From the NCBI GenBank assembly GCA_036642795.1, contig JAVXTH010000051.1, positions 1 through 6,586 on the forward strand: 6,586 nt of DNA. The letters are read 5' to 3'. This document shows positions 1 through 5,611 of the stretch, one piece after another. The translations under genes and the position numbers were made by a program. Under the pieces are notes generated by a model, which was not told the DNA's origin, did not search any database, and was given only the letters and a program-made list of their open reading frames with translations. This DNA comes from JAVXTH01 sp036642795 (lineage in GTDB: Bacteria > Bacillota_I > Bacilli_A > Erysipelotrichales > Erysipelotrichaceae). Each line of letters starts with the position of its first letter. Position 1 is the first letter of the stretch.

Positions 1-46
1 TGCAATTCATCTCACCACTTTAGAAGTGGGAGTATTCTTGCATGAT
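1..46 (+). mobile_element. Probable right end of an IS200/IS605-type (TnpB-associated) transposon, partial
   Basis: Positions 11-32 form an imperfect hairpin: CTCACCACTT (11-20), loop TAG (21-23), AAGTGGGAG (24-32). A14 is bulged and the other nine pairs are perfect. A short stem with one extrahelical base, followed by about 10-15 nt and then the flanking DNA, is the typical layout of the subterminal hairpin recognised by the TnpA transposase at IS200/IS605 ends. There is no T-tract on either strand, so it is not an intrinsic terminator. The element body, including any tnpB or tnpA, would lie left of the window; its orientation is inferred from the position of the hairpin relative to the interrupted permease gene. 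The exact boundary cannot be set and is probably between 40 and 50. No transposase coding sequence is visible, so this rests on structure and context only. Confidence 0.55.
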
Positions 47-988
47 TTAGATAAAAAAGATTTTATTTATATATTCATATCCTTTGAGTTTTGTTATTCT
101 AGAAGATAAGGTTGTATCCATATGATCTTTTAACTTAACATCCGCAAATCGTGATGCACTCATTAAACTTTCATAATCATAACTTGCTTGATTCTTAATA
201 AATCCTTCTTTAAATATCTCTGTATATAATGTGAAATTTCGTTGCGCAACTAAGGCAAATATAAAGCCAACAAGGAATAACATCATCGTAATTGGATTCA
301 TTAAAAGAGCATAACTATCATAACTTAGATGTAATCCAAAAGGTAGTATCGCTAATCCTAAAAAGATCAAACTAAGTATAACCTGAGGAACCAACTTCAT
401 TCGATGATTTGGATAGTGTTTAAAAAGCCACATATCAATACATTCACGAATAAGATGTGCCGTTAGAAAATAAAAACATAACCGAAAAGCAAAAAACATC
501 GGATGATCCACTCGAAAGAAATAGCCCATCACTAAATAAGGAATAAATAAGAAAACTACCTTCTCTGTATAAACCATCACTTGATTCGCTAGTTCATACG
601 TACGAGCCTTTACTTTAAATAACTGAATGGCTAGATATGCTTTTTTATTTCCTATATTCGCATTATAACTAAGCATACTTCCCATCAATAAAGAAAACAC
701 AATAAATAAATGCAGAAACAGATTTCGATGTTCGATTAAAGATTGATGTGGATAAATCATAAAAGCCGGTACACATAATAATGCCACAAATATTATTTTT
801 TTAAGGAATGAAAATAATAAGGAAACAATAAAAGCAACGATTGAAAAGAATCTTTTCGTTTTAATGGTTCCATACGCTTTACTAGATAACAATTTCCCAA
901 CCAAAGGTATTTTACGAATATAAAATATCCACCGATTTACATTTTGTGAAAAGTCGATTTTCCATATCGTGAAGATAATCTTAGTCAT
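47..988 (-). CDS. ABC transporter permease (EcsB-like), probably 3'-truncated
   Basis: This is the membrane subunit of the ABC exporter whose ATPase lies directly upstream. Numbered from the longer start at 1000 (317 aa), hydrophobic segments lie near 51-82 (probably two), 94-112, 144-161, 168-185, 202-222 and 231-251, followed by a polar region from about 256. The N-terminal stretch FYIRKIPLVGKLL resembles the start of large uncharacterised permeases of Bacillota, which from memory run to about 530-560 aa. In those, a segment like GYEYINKIFF near residue 307 continues into RHRK and a second membrane domain. Here the frame stops after KIFFI, at the edge of a transposon-like end, so the C-terminal part is probably missing. 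The start at 988 is preferred over 1000: its ATG overlaps the ATPase stop (ATGACTAA), suggesting translational coupling, whereas the ATG at 1000 has no Shine-Dalgarno. Substrate unknown. Confidence 0.75.
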   Translation of the reverse strand: MTKIIFTIWKIDFSQNVNRWIFYIRKIPLVGKLLSSKAYGTIKTKRFFSIVAFIVSLLFSFLKKIIFVALLCVPAFMIYPHQSLIEHRNLFLHLFIVFSLLMGSMLSYNANIGNKKAYLAIQLFKVKARTYELANQVMVYTEKVVFLFIPYLVMGYFFRVDHPMFFAFRLCFYFLTAHLIRECIDMWLFKHYPNHRMKLVPQVILSLIFLGLAILPFGLHLSYDSYALLMNPITMMLFLVGFIFALVAQRNFTLYTEIFKEGFIKNQASYDYESLMSASRFADVKLKDHMDTTLSSRITKLKGYEYINKIFFI

Positions 989-1691
989 GGTGGTTCTCAT
1001 CTTTTAATATTTCCACAATCTTGCTTTCAAATTCCTCACTATTTAAAGCACTCATATCAAGTTCTTCTAATTCCCCATTATGTAGAATCACGATATCATC
1101 ACATAGATCCTTCGCTAATTGAAGTATGTGGGTTGAGAATACAATAATATGATCTTGTTTCATCGCTTTTAATAAGTTCTTCATTTCAAGAGCAACGATA
1201 ACATCAAAAGATGTTAGAGGTTCATCCAGTAAAATAATCTCTGGTTGTGATATAAAGAAACATAACATTTGCATCTTATTTTTCATCCCATGAGAATACT
1301 CTTTTATTAAACGATTCCGATCTTCTTCCTCAATTTGCATCAAATCAAAATATTCATCAATGCTCTTATTCTTATCAATTCGCATTTCATTAATTTCCAT
1401 ATAAAACTTAATAAATTCATAACCAGTTAAAAACTCCGGTAAGATTGGCGTTGAATATAAAAAACCTACATCATCCTCATTAATCTTACTCGTTTCATTA
1501 TTCTTAATAATCTCAATCTTACCTTCATCATATTTAATTTCTTTATTAATACAATTAAATAAAGTTGTTTTGCCTGCACCATTACGACCAAGTAAACCAT
1601 AAATTTTTCCTTTTTCAAATGTGAAATTAATATCCTTTAAAACAACTTTTTCATCAAACGATTTCTTAACATGTTCTAATTTTAATTTCAT
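981..1691 (-). CDS. ABC transporter ATP-binding protein
   Basis: A 236-residue cytoplasmic nucleotide-binding subunit, complete for the family. It has Walker A GRNGAGKT (35-42), signature YSHGMKNK (132-139), Walker B IILLDEP (152-158), D-loop SFD (161-163) and H-loop STH (186-188). The YSHGMKNKM form of the signature is typical of the EcsA/YtrB-type ATPases that pair with unusual membrane subunits in Bacillota. The usual Q-loop glutamine appears to be Ser80 (FLYSTP), a substitution I believe recurs in this subgroup. A Shine-Dalgarno AGGAGA sits 5 nt before the ATG. The permease gene overlaps the 3' end, so the two are co-translated and should form one exporter. The gene opens its own unit after the terminator of the M20 gene. 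Transported substrate cannot be predicted. If the permease is truncated, this ATPase may have no working partner. Confidence 0.93.
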   Translation of the reverse strand: MKLKLEHVKKSFDEKVVLKDINFTFEKGKIYGLLGRNGAGKTTLFNCINKEIKYDEGKIEIIKNNETSKINEDDVGFLYSTPILPEFLTGYEFIKFYMEINEMRIDKNKSIDEYFDLMQIEEEDRNRLIKEYSHGMKNKMQMLCFFISQPEIILLDEPLTSFDVIVALEMKNLLKAMKQDHIIVFSTHILQLAKDLCDDIVILHNGELEELDMSALNSEEFESKIVEILKDENHHD

Positions 1692-1727
1692 AATGTTCTC
1701 CTATTTTAATGTTTCTATTTTATCACA

Positions 1728-1733
1728 ATTATA
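1728..1733 (-). promoter_or_regulatory. Candidate -10 box for the ABC transporter operon
   Basis: A perfect TATAAT lies 36 nt upstream of the ATPase start and overlaps the T-tract of the preceding terminator. No good -35 is seen at 16-18 nt (GATAAG at 17 nt, within the terminator stem). An alternative -10, TAAAAT, lies at 1717-1722. The region is AT-rich, so a chance match is possible, but an own promoter is needed because a terminator stands directly upstream. Confidence 0.4.
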
Positions 1734-1758
1734 AAAAAAGATAAGAAATTCTTATCTT
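1733..1758 (-). terminator. Intrinsic terminator of the ATC-hydrolase/M20 unit
   Basis: In the transcript, a perfect 9-bp stem AAGATAAGA / TCTTATCTT with a 3-nt loop (ATT) is followed by seven T. The arms are 1750-1758 and 1738-1746 and the T-tract is 1733-1739. The stem is AU-rich, hence of moderate strength. The UAA stop codon of the M20 gene (1752-1754) lies inside the upstream arm, so a terminating ribosome would cover part of the hairpin. Confidence 0.75.
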
Positions 1759-3176
1759 AATAAATCTTGATAGAAAGCAACTGCTTCCCCAATTGTTTGA
1801 AGTGAAATGTTTTCATTTTCCCCATGAACACTTGAAAATTGTGCTGGTGTGATATCAATTGGCGCAAAGCGAATCACACAATCACAGATGTCACATAAAT
1901 GACGAGCATCGGTTCCTGCAGGTAGAATATAAGGAGCACTGGCAATATCAGGGAAGATATGAGTAATGCTCTGTCTTATCTTCTCAAAATAAGGCGAAGC
2001 TAAATTAACAGGAGGATAGAACTCATTTTCACTGATTGGACTAAGTTCAATGTTATATTTCTTCGCAATCTTCTCAAGTTGATTAATTTCTTCTTTGAAA
2101 TCATTTCGTTCAATGCTGCGTAGAAACATTGAAACTTTACTATAAGGAAAACCATCCTTCGTGCCACTCTCAATATCTTGAAAACTACAAGTAGTCGATA
2201 CCATGCCGGCTGCTTGGGCGTTTAATTTAGGCATAATCTTTTTTATAATAGGCGAAAATAACCAGAGATTTGAAAAGATAAAGCGCATTTTAAAGTTCAT
2301 ATAAGGACATAGTGCTTGAAACATCGCTTTTATTTGTGGATGAATCCGAACAATAAAAGGTGGATGAATACTAATTTCATTAATAAAAGCCGCAATCCGA
2401 TTAATTGGTGCCTGTTTCTTCTCCACAAAAGCACGATGACCCATTCCATCAAGAGCTTCACAAGCTAGCGTATAGCGTCCTTTTTCATGGACTGCCATCA
2501 TTGCACACTTACAAGTTAAACCCGGTAGTGGAGCTTCAATGATAGCACCACCTTCATCTAATACATAATCGAGTTGTATCTTATTTGCTTTTAAATATTC
2601 TTTCATACAAGGAATGCCATCGCCACCAATTTCTTCATTATGAGAAGAGGCAATATAAGTTGTATAGGCAGGTAATTCATTTTTACTTAAGATCTCTTCG
2701 ATTGCTTGAAACTGGGCAAACAATGCGGTTTTTGTATCGACGCTGCCTCTACCCCAAACATTACCATCAACCATATCCCCACCAAAGGGATCATGTTGCC
2801 AATTTCCTTTAGCTTCAACTACATCATGATGTGACATTACCATAACCTTATGATGATCATCTTTACCCTTAATTTTATATAACCAGCAATCATCACTAAA
2901 TTGTTTTATTTCTGCTTGTTGATGAACAAGTGGAAATAAGTCTTTCATTGTATTCCTTAATTTATTAAATTCAAGATCATCAAAATGATCTTTATAAGAT
3001 ATCGTCTTACATTGAACCATTTTCCCTAGTTTTGTACCATATTCATTCAAAGTAGTTTGATTAAATAAAGCAATCCTTGGAGATAATTTAACTTTTTTAG
3101 AAACAAAAAGAGCCCGCGCACTTAATACAAGAAATAATATACATAATAAACCAATTAAAATTAATAAATAATTCAT
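1752..3176 (-). CDS. M20 family metallopeptidase, N-terminally membrane-anchored (PM20D1/CPS1-like)
   Basis: A 474-residue di-zinc hydrolase of the M20 carboxypeptidase/aminoacylase group. The expected ligands and catalytic residues are present in order: H116 and D118 in SHHDVV, bridging D147 in GRGSVDTK, general base E181 and ligand E182 in HNEEIGG, D207 in LDEGG and H451 in SVHGEN. The dimerisation ('lid') domain would occupy about 225-385. Residues 3-25 form one hydrophobic helix without a signal-peptidase site, followed by RALFVSKKVK. The positive charge after the helix suggests the enzyme faces the cytoplasm, although the eukaryotic relatives PM20D1 and CPS1 are secreted or vacuolar. Length and N-terminal anchor fit the PM20D1/CPS1 branch, which hydrolyses or condenses N-acyl amino acids or removes C-terminal residues. 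The actual substrate is unknown. A Shine-Dalgarno AGGAAA overlaps the stop of the upstream ATC-hydrolase-like gene 8 nt away, so the two are co-transcribed. Confidence 0.9.
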   Translation of the reverse strand: MNYLLILIGLLCILFLVLSARALFVSKKVKLSPRIALFNQTTLNEYGTKLGKMVQCKTISYKDHFDDLEFNKLRNTMKDLFPLVHQQAEIKQFSDDCWLYKIKGKDDHHKVMVMSHHDVVEAKGNWQHDPFGGDMVDGNVWGRGSVDTKTALFAQFQAIEEILSKNELPAYTTYIASSHNEEIGGDGIPCMKEYLKANKIQLDYVLDEGGAIIEAPLPGLTCKCAMMAVHEKGRYTLACEALDGMGHRAFVEKKQAPINRIAAFINEISIHPPFIVRIHPQIKAMFQALCPYMNFKMRFIFSNLWLFSPIIKKIMPKLNAQAAGMVSTTCSFQDIESGTKDGFPYSKVSMFLRSIERNDFKEEINQLEKIAKKYNIELSPISENEFYPPVNLASPYFEKIRQSITHIFPDIASAPYILPAGTDARHLCDICDCVIRFAPIDITPAQFSSVHGENENISLQTIGEAVAFYQDLLR

Positions 3177-3184
3177 AGCATTTC

Positions 3185-3679
3185 CTACTTACGATAATAA
3201 CGAAGATGACAAATATCATCGCCATTGGCAATTGTTTTCTTTAAATCCAAAGCACAACCATAAGCTTCCCCAATTCCACGATCCCCACACATTGCGATAT
3301 CACATAACTCTGCTATTTTTTCATCGCTACAGCCGGCTTTTTGCCATGCCTTTACAAGTGGACAATAGTGGAAATGAATTTCCAATTGATCATCACTACA
3401 ATTTTGTATTTTCATTTCAAACATCCATTGCGCTGGTTTTGTGAATAAAGTTTTACGTAACCCCGTTAAACTACAAGTATTACCTTGTTTCACTAATAAC
3501 TTACCTTGTCCAAGGCCACAGCGTTTAATTGCTTTTGAACCAAAATCAACGGGATCTAGTCCTTGTTTTTCCCCTTCATCACAAAGTAAATACAACCATG
3601 CTGCTCGTTGTTCTAATTGACCTCTTACTGCTTGCACAATCGGGTTTTTAATTTTTGCTTCATTTACAATTTTACTCAT
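3185..3679 (-). CDS. L-2-amino-thiazoline-4-carboxylic acid hydrolase-like protein
   Basis: A soluble 164-residue protein of the family named after the ATC hydrolase of Pseudomonas L-cysteine synthesis (ATC_hydrolase domain). Most members in Bacillota have no proven substrate. Recognition rests on HYCPLVKAW (104-112) and LCDIAMCGDRG (125-135), with a further conserved-looking tail GDDICHLRYY (153-162). It has ten cysteines; C106, C126 and C131 in the motifs are candidate catalytic or metal-binding residues. There is no signal peptide or membrane segment. The start at 3679 is chosen over an in-frame ATG at 3685 because AAAGAGG directly abuts the latter but lies 6 nt from the former. The next gene, an M20 hydrolase, begins 8 nt after this stop. 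In the known pathway ATC hydrolase yields N-carbamoyl-L-cysteine, which an M20-related carbamoylase then cleaves, so the pairing is suggestive but unproven here. Confidence 0.85.
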   Translation of the reverse strand: MSKIVNEAKIKNPIVQAVRGQLEQRAAWLYLLCDEGEKQGLDPVDFGSKAIKRCGLGQGKLLVKQGNTCSLTGLRKTLFTKPAQWMFEMKIQNCSDDQLEIHFHYCPLVKAWQKAGCSDEKIAELCDIAMCGDRGIGEAYGCALDLKKTIANGDDICHLRYYRK

Positions 3680-3685
3680 CTTCAT

Positions 3686-3692
3686 CCTCTTT
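3686..3692 (-). promoter_or_regulatory. Shine-Dalgarno site that sets the ATC-hydrolase-like start
   Basis: AAAGAGG in the transcript. The ATG ending at 3685 follows with zero spacing and could not be used efficiently. The in-frame ATG at 3677-3679 is 6 nt downstream, which is ideal. This makes the protein two residues shorter than the longest frame. Confidence 0.7.
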
Positions 3693-3719
3693 CATTTCAT
3701 CTTTAATGATTATTACTAT

Positions 3720-3725
3720 ATTATA
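3720..3725 (-). promoter_or_regulatory. Candidate -10 box for the ATC-hydrolase/M20 unit
   Basis: TATAAT begins 1 nt past the SRAP stop codon (TAG), about 40 nt before the ATC-hydrolase-like start. At 17 nt spacing the -35 is TATTAT, a poor match. Read-through from the SRAP gene across the 40-nt gap could also drive this unit, and no terminator is seen between them. Confidence 0.4.
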
Positions 3726-4271
3726 CTATGGCATCAAGGTAAATAATAGTTTACTTTCATCAATCGCATACGATTCATGAAATAAAAAATGTTTCATTGC
3801 CCTTTCATCTAATAATAACGGACTTCGCTCATGTACCCTAGCCATATCACCTTTACTTTGAACTGTGATAATCACAAATTCATTCTTTTCATTATAAATA
3901 CCCGCCATATATAGAATCGGCGCATTTTCTTTTTGAATATAGATTTTAGCTTTCTTTGTTCCTTGTTTTTTCCATTCATAAAATCCACTTGCGATAATGA
4001 TACAACGTTGATCTAATAATTTAGAAAAAGTTGGTTTTTCTTTTATCGTTTCATTTCTTGCATTGATTAATAAATTACCTTGATATCCTAAAATACCCCA
4101 TTTTTTAATCGCAGGGATAATCTTATCCTTCTCTTTTAGTAATACTAAAACATTTTGGGTTGGGAATATTTCTTCTTTTGAAATATCAAAACTTAACTTT
4201 GAACAATCAATATCCATTTTACTCAGCTTATGATAAGCTTCTTCAAAATCAAAATAATATCTTCCACACAT
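3726..4271 (-). CDS. yedK: SRAP-domain abasic-site processing protein (YedK/HMCES family)
   Basis: A 181-residue cytosolic protein that shields abasic sites in single-stranded DNA by forming a covalent thiazolidine crosslink through Cys2 once Met1 is removed. The start MCGRYYF places Cys2 exactly as needed, confirming the start codon. Other family residues present are N70 in INARNET, E99 in GFYEW and H147 in VHERSP; they correspond to N75, E105 and H160 of E. coli YedK by motif. The usual H-x-R-M-P reads H-E-R-S-P here, a mild departure. At 181 aa it is shorter than the ~220 aa common in the family, with loops trimmed and the core intact. A strong AAAGGAG lies 7 nt before the ATG. It stands just after the terminator of the S41 gene and 40 nt before the ATC-hydrolase-like gene. 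SOS control was not evident: I saw no LexA-type operator. Confidence 0.95.
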   Translation of the reverse strand: MCGRYYFDFEEAYHKLSKMDIDCSKLSFDISKEEIFPTQNVLVLLKEKDKIIPAIKKWGILGYQGNLLINARNETIKEKPTFSKLLDQRCIIIASGFYEWKKQGTKKAKIYIQKENAPILYMAGIYNEKNEFVIITVQSKGDMARVHERSPLLLDERAMKHFLFHESYAIDESKLLFTLMP

Positions 4272-4290
4272 AAATAATCTCCTTTCCTAG

Positions 4291-4317
4291 AAAAAAATAT
4301 GACATAAATGCCATATT
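4291..4317 (-). terminator. Intrinsic terminator after the S41 lipoprotein gene
   Basis: In the transcript, AATATGGCA pairs with TGTCATATT (9 pairs including one G-U) around a TTTA loop, followed by seven T. Arms are 4309-4317 and 4296-4304; the T-tract is 4291-4297. The hairpin starts inside the stop codon of the S41 gene. Its T-tract ends only 5 nt before the SRAP Shine-Dalgarno. Confidence 0.75.
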
Positions 4318-5521
4318 ATTCTTGAATCCCATCTACTTCTTCAACAACTGGTTCAATTACAATTCCTTTTTGAATTTCACTTAATGCTCTTTGATAACTA
4401 TCTTCACCTTCATTTACTTTAATATCCGGTGTCGTTCCCCCAATTTCATTGCTTGATCCCTCTGGACTTAAAGCATTGGTCGCATTAAATTGAATGACCA
4501 TTCCTGAATTGGGCAATAAAACGAGCAATGGATCAATGGCGAAACTATCTCCATACGTATTTTGACCAATTAATTGGGCAAATTTACTCTGTTTCGAGAA
4601 CAAAGCAAACTTTTCAGCTGCTCCACTTGTTTGTTGATCTACTAATAAATAAAATTTACCTTTAAAAATAGCTTTATTATTTTCGGTAGGAACTACATGT
4701 TTTTGTTTCACAAAATGGCTCATACCTTCCATGTCACTTGAATTAACACTTTCAAGTGGTGGTAAAGAAGAAATCTCTTTTACTTTATATTCACTACTTA
4801 AATAAGAATAAGATTCATCTCCCTTAAATAATTCATAAGTGCTATATTTCATATTCTTTTTAATATTCATCGGTACGATATATTGACGCCAATAAGTATC
4901 AACGCCACCACTTAAGCCTCTTAAATCTATGATACAAGCATCAAAATCTTTTACTTTTTTTAGGAATTTCTTTAACTTAGCCCCATCTTTTTCCATAAAT
5001 TCACTATTCATTGACTTCATCGAAACATAAGCAATATGATCCTCCAAAACAATGGAAGTAGTTAGATTTGTTTTAATCTTTTTACCTTCACTTCCATCAT
5101 AAGGATAATTATAATAATCTTTTGATTTACGAATATTAATTAATTTATTCAAATATTCATTATGAGCAGAAGAAAAAGCATTGTCACTTAATTTACGCAC
5201 GGTTTGCGTATACGTAAGTTCATCTAATTTTTTCATACGACCAATGCCATTAAATTCCTTTAAACATTCATTTACAATCGCATCAAATTGCATTGGTGTT
5301 GTTTTTTCACTAATTTTAGCGCGATAATTATTTTTAACGGCTTGAAAATCTTTTCCGGTTAAACGTTTTGCCATTCCCATTTGAGCATAATTATTTTCAA
5401 TCGTAACCCACATGGAATCATAATCCTCTAACATCTCTTGAGGTTTTAATTCACTACTGCCACAACCACTAAGGCTTAAAGCTAATAAGCAGACACATAG
5501 TATTGTCATAAATTTCTTCAT
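4316..5521 (-). CDS. Lipoprotein with S41 peptidase (C-terminal processing protease-like) domain
   Basis: A 401-residue predicted lipoprotein exported and anchored on the outer face of the membrane: MKK, hydrophobic core, lipobox LSGC with lipidated Cys20. The start at 5521 is used because GAGGAGG lies 6 nt upstream of it; the in-frame ATG at 5536 overlaps that site. Residues ~25-155 form an N-terminal domain of unknown type, with no clear PDZ. The S41 fold follows: IVLEDHIAYVSM (157-168), IDLRG-x-SGG (198-206), YLLVDQQTSGAAEKF (291-305), LIGQNTYGD (317-325) and GGTTPDI (361-367). The active-site element normally reads T-x-S-A/S-A/G-E with serine as nucleophile. Here it is TSGAAE, with Gly300 in that place and Ser299 one residue early. 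It may be inactive or use a shifted serine, acting as a binding protein. The tail is acidic. The gene appears monocistronic between its own -10 and terminator. Confidence 0.87.
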   Translation of the reverse strand: MKKFMTILCVCLLALSLSGCGSSELKPQEMLEDYDSMWVTIENNYAQMGMAKRLTGKDFQAVKNNYRAKISEKTTPMQFDAIVNECLKEFNGIGRMKKLDELTYTQTVRKLSDNAFSSAHNEYLNKLINIRKSKDYYNYPYDGSEGKKIKTNLTTSIVLEDHIAYVSMKSMNSEFMEKDGAKLKKFLKKVKDFDACIIDLRGLSGGVDTYWRQYIVPMNIKKNMKYSTYELFKGDESYSYLSSEYKVKEISSLPPLESVNSSDMEGMSHFVKQKHVVPTENNKAIFKGKFYLLVDQQTSGAAEKFALFSKQSKFAQLIGQNTYGDSFAIDPLLVLLPNSGMVIQFNATNALSPEGSSNEIGGTTPDIKVNEGEDSYQRALSEIQKGIVIEPVVEEVDGIQE

Positions 5522-5527
5522 GAATAT

Positions 5528-5534
5528 CCTCCTC
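5528..5534 (-). promoter_or_regulatory. Shine-Dalgarno site that sets the S41 lipoprotein start
   Basis: GAGGAGG in the transcript, 6 nt before the ATG at 5519-5521. The upstream in-frame ATG (5534-5536) overlaps this site and has only AT-rich sequence before it. The shorter protein also gives a conventional MKK signal-peptide start. Confidence 0.85.
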
Positions 5535-5563
5535 ATTCCTTATTTTTCTTTTAACATAGTATC

Positions 5564-5569
5564 ATTATA
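5564..5569 (-). promoter_or_regulatory. Candidate -10 box for the S41 lipoprotein gene
   Basis: A perfect TATAAT (context CATGTATAATG) lies 42 nt upstream of the chosen start, in the 90-nt gap after the metal-exporter gene. The -35 at 17 nt spacing is TTTATT, weak; TATTGA at 15 nt is another option. No terminator is visible between the two genes, so some read-through from the exporter gene is possible. Confidence 0.5.
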
Positions 5570-5611
5570 CATGAAAATATCCATTCAATAAACTTCAAAA
5601 TTAAATAATCG

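Noticed and set aside
11..32. Hairpin as an intrinsic terminator of the permease gene
   Set aside because: Neither strand has a T-tract after the stem, and the bulged stem fits a transposon end better.
2..115. Open plus-strand frame running in from the left edge as a possible tnpB C-terminus
   Set aside because: The frame reads straight through the hairpin into antisense of the permease with no recognisable TnpB residues, so it is not supported as coding.
2585..2812. Plus-strand open frame of 75 codons
   Set aside because: It lies wholly antisense to the M20 catalytic region, has no Shine-Dalgarno or family resemblance, and is explained as a shadow frame.
3232..3444. Plus-strand open frame of 70 codons
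   Set aside because: Antisense to the conserved motifs of the ATC-hydrolase-like gene, with no ribosome site and His/Phe-rich composition typical of a shadow frame.
5522..5536. Longer start (MRRIF...) for the S41 lipoprotein
   Set aside because: That ATG overlaps the GAGGAGG ribosome site and has no Shine-Dalgarno of its own.
5570..5611. Terminator after the metal-exporter gene
   Set aside because: Only a weak AACTT/AAGTT match in AT-rich sequence, with no stable stem and no T-tract.
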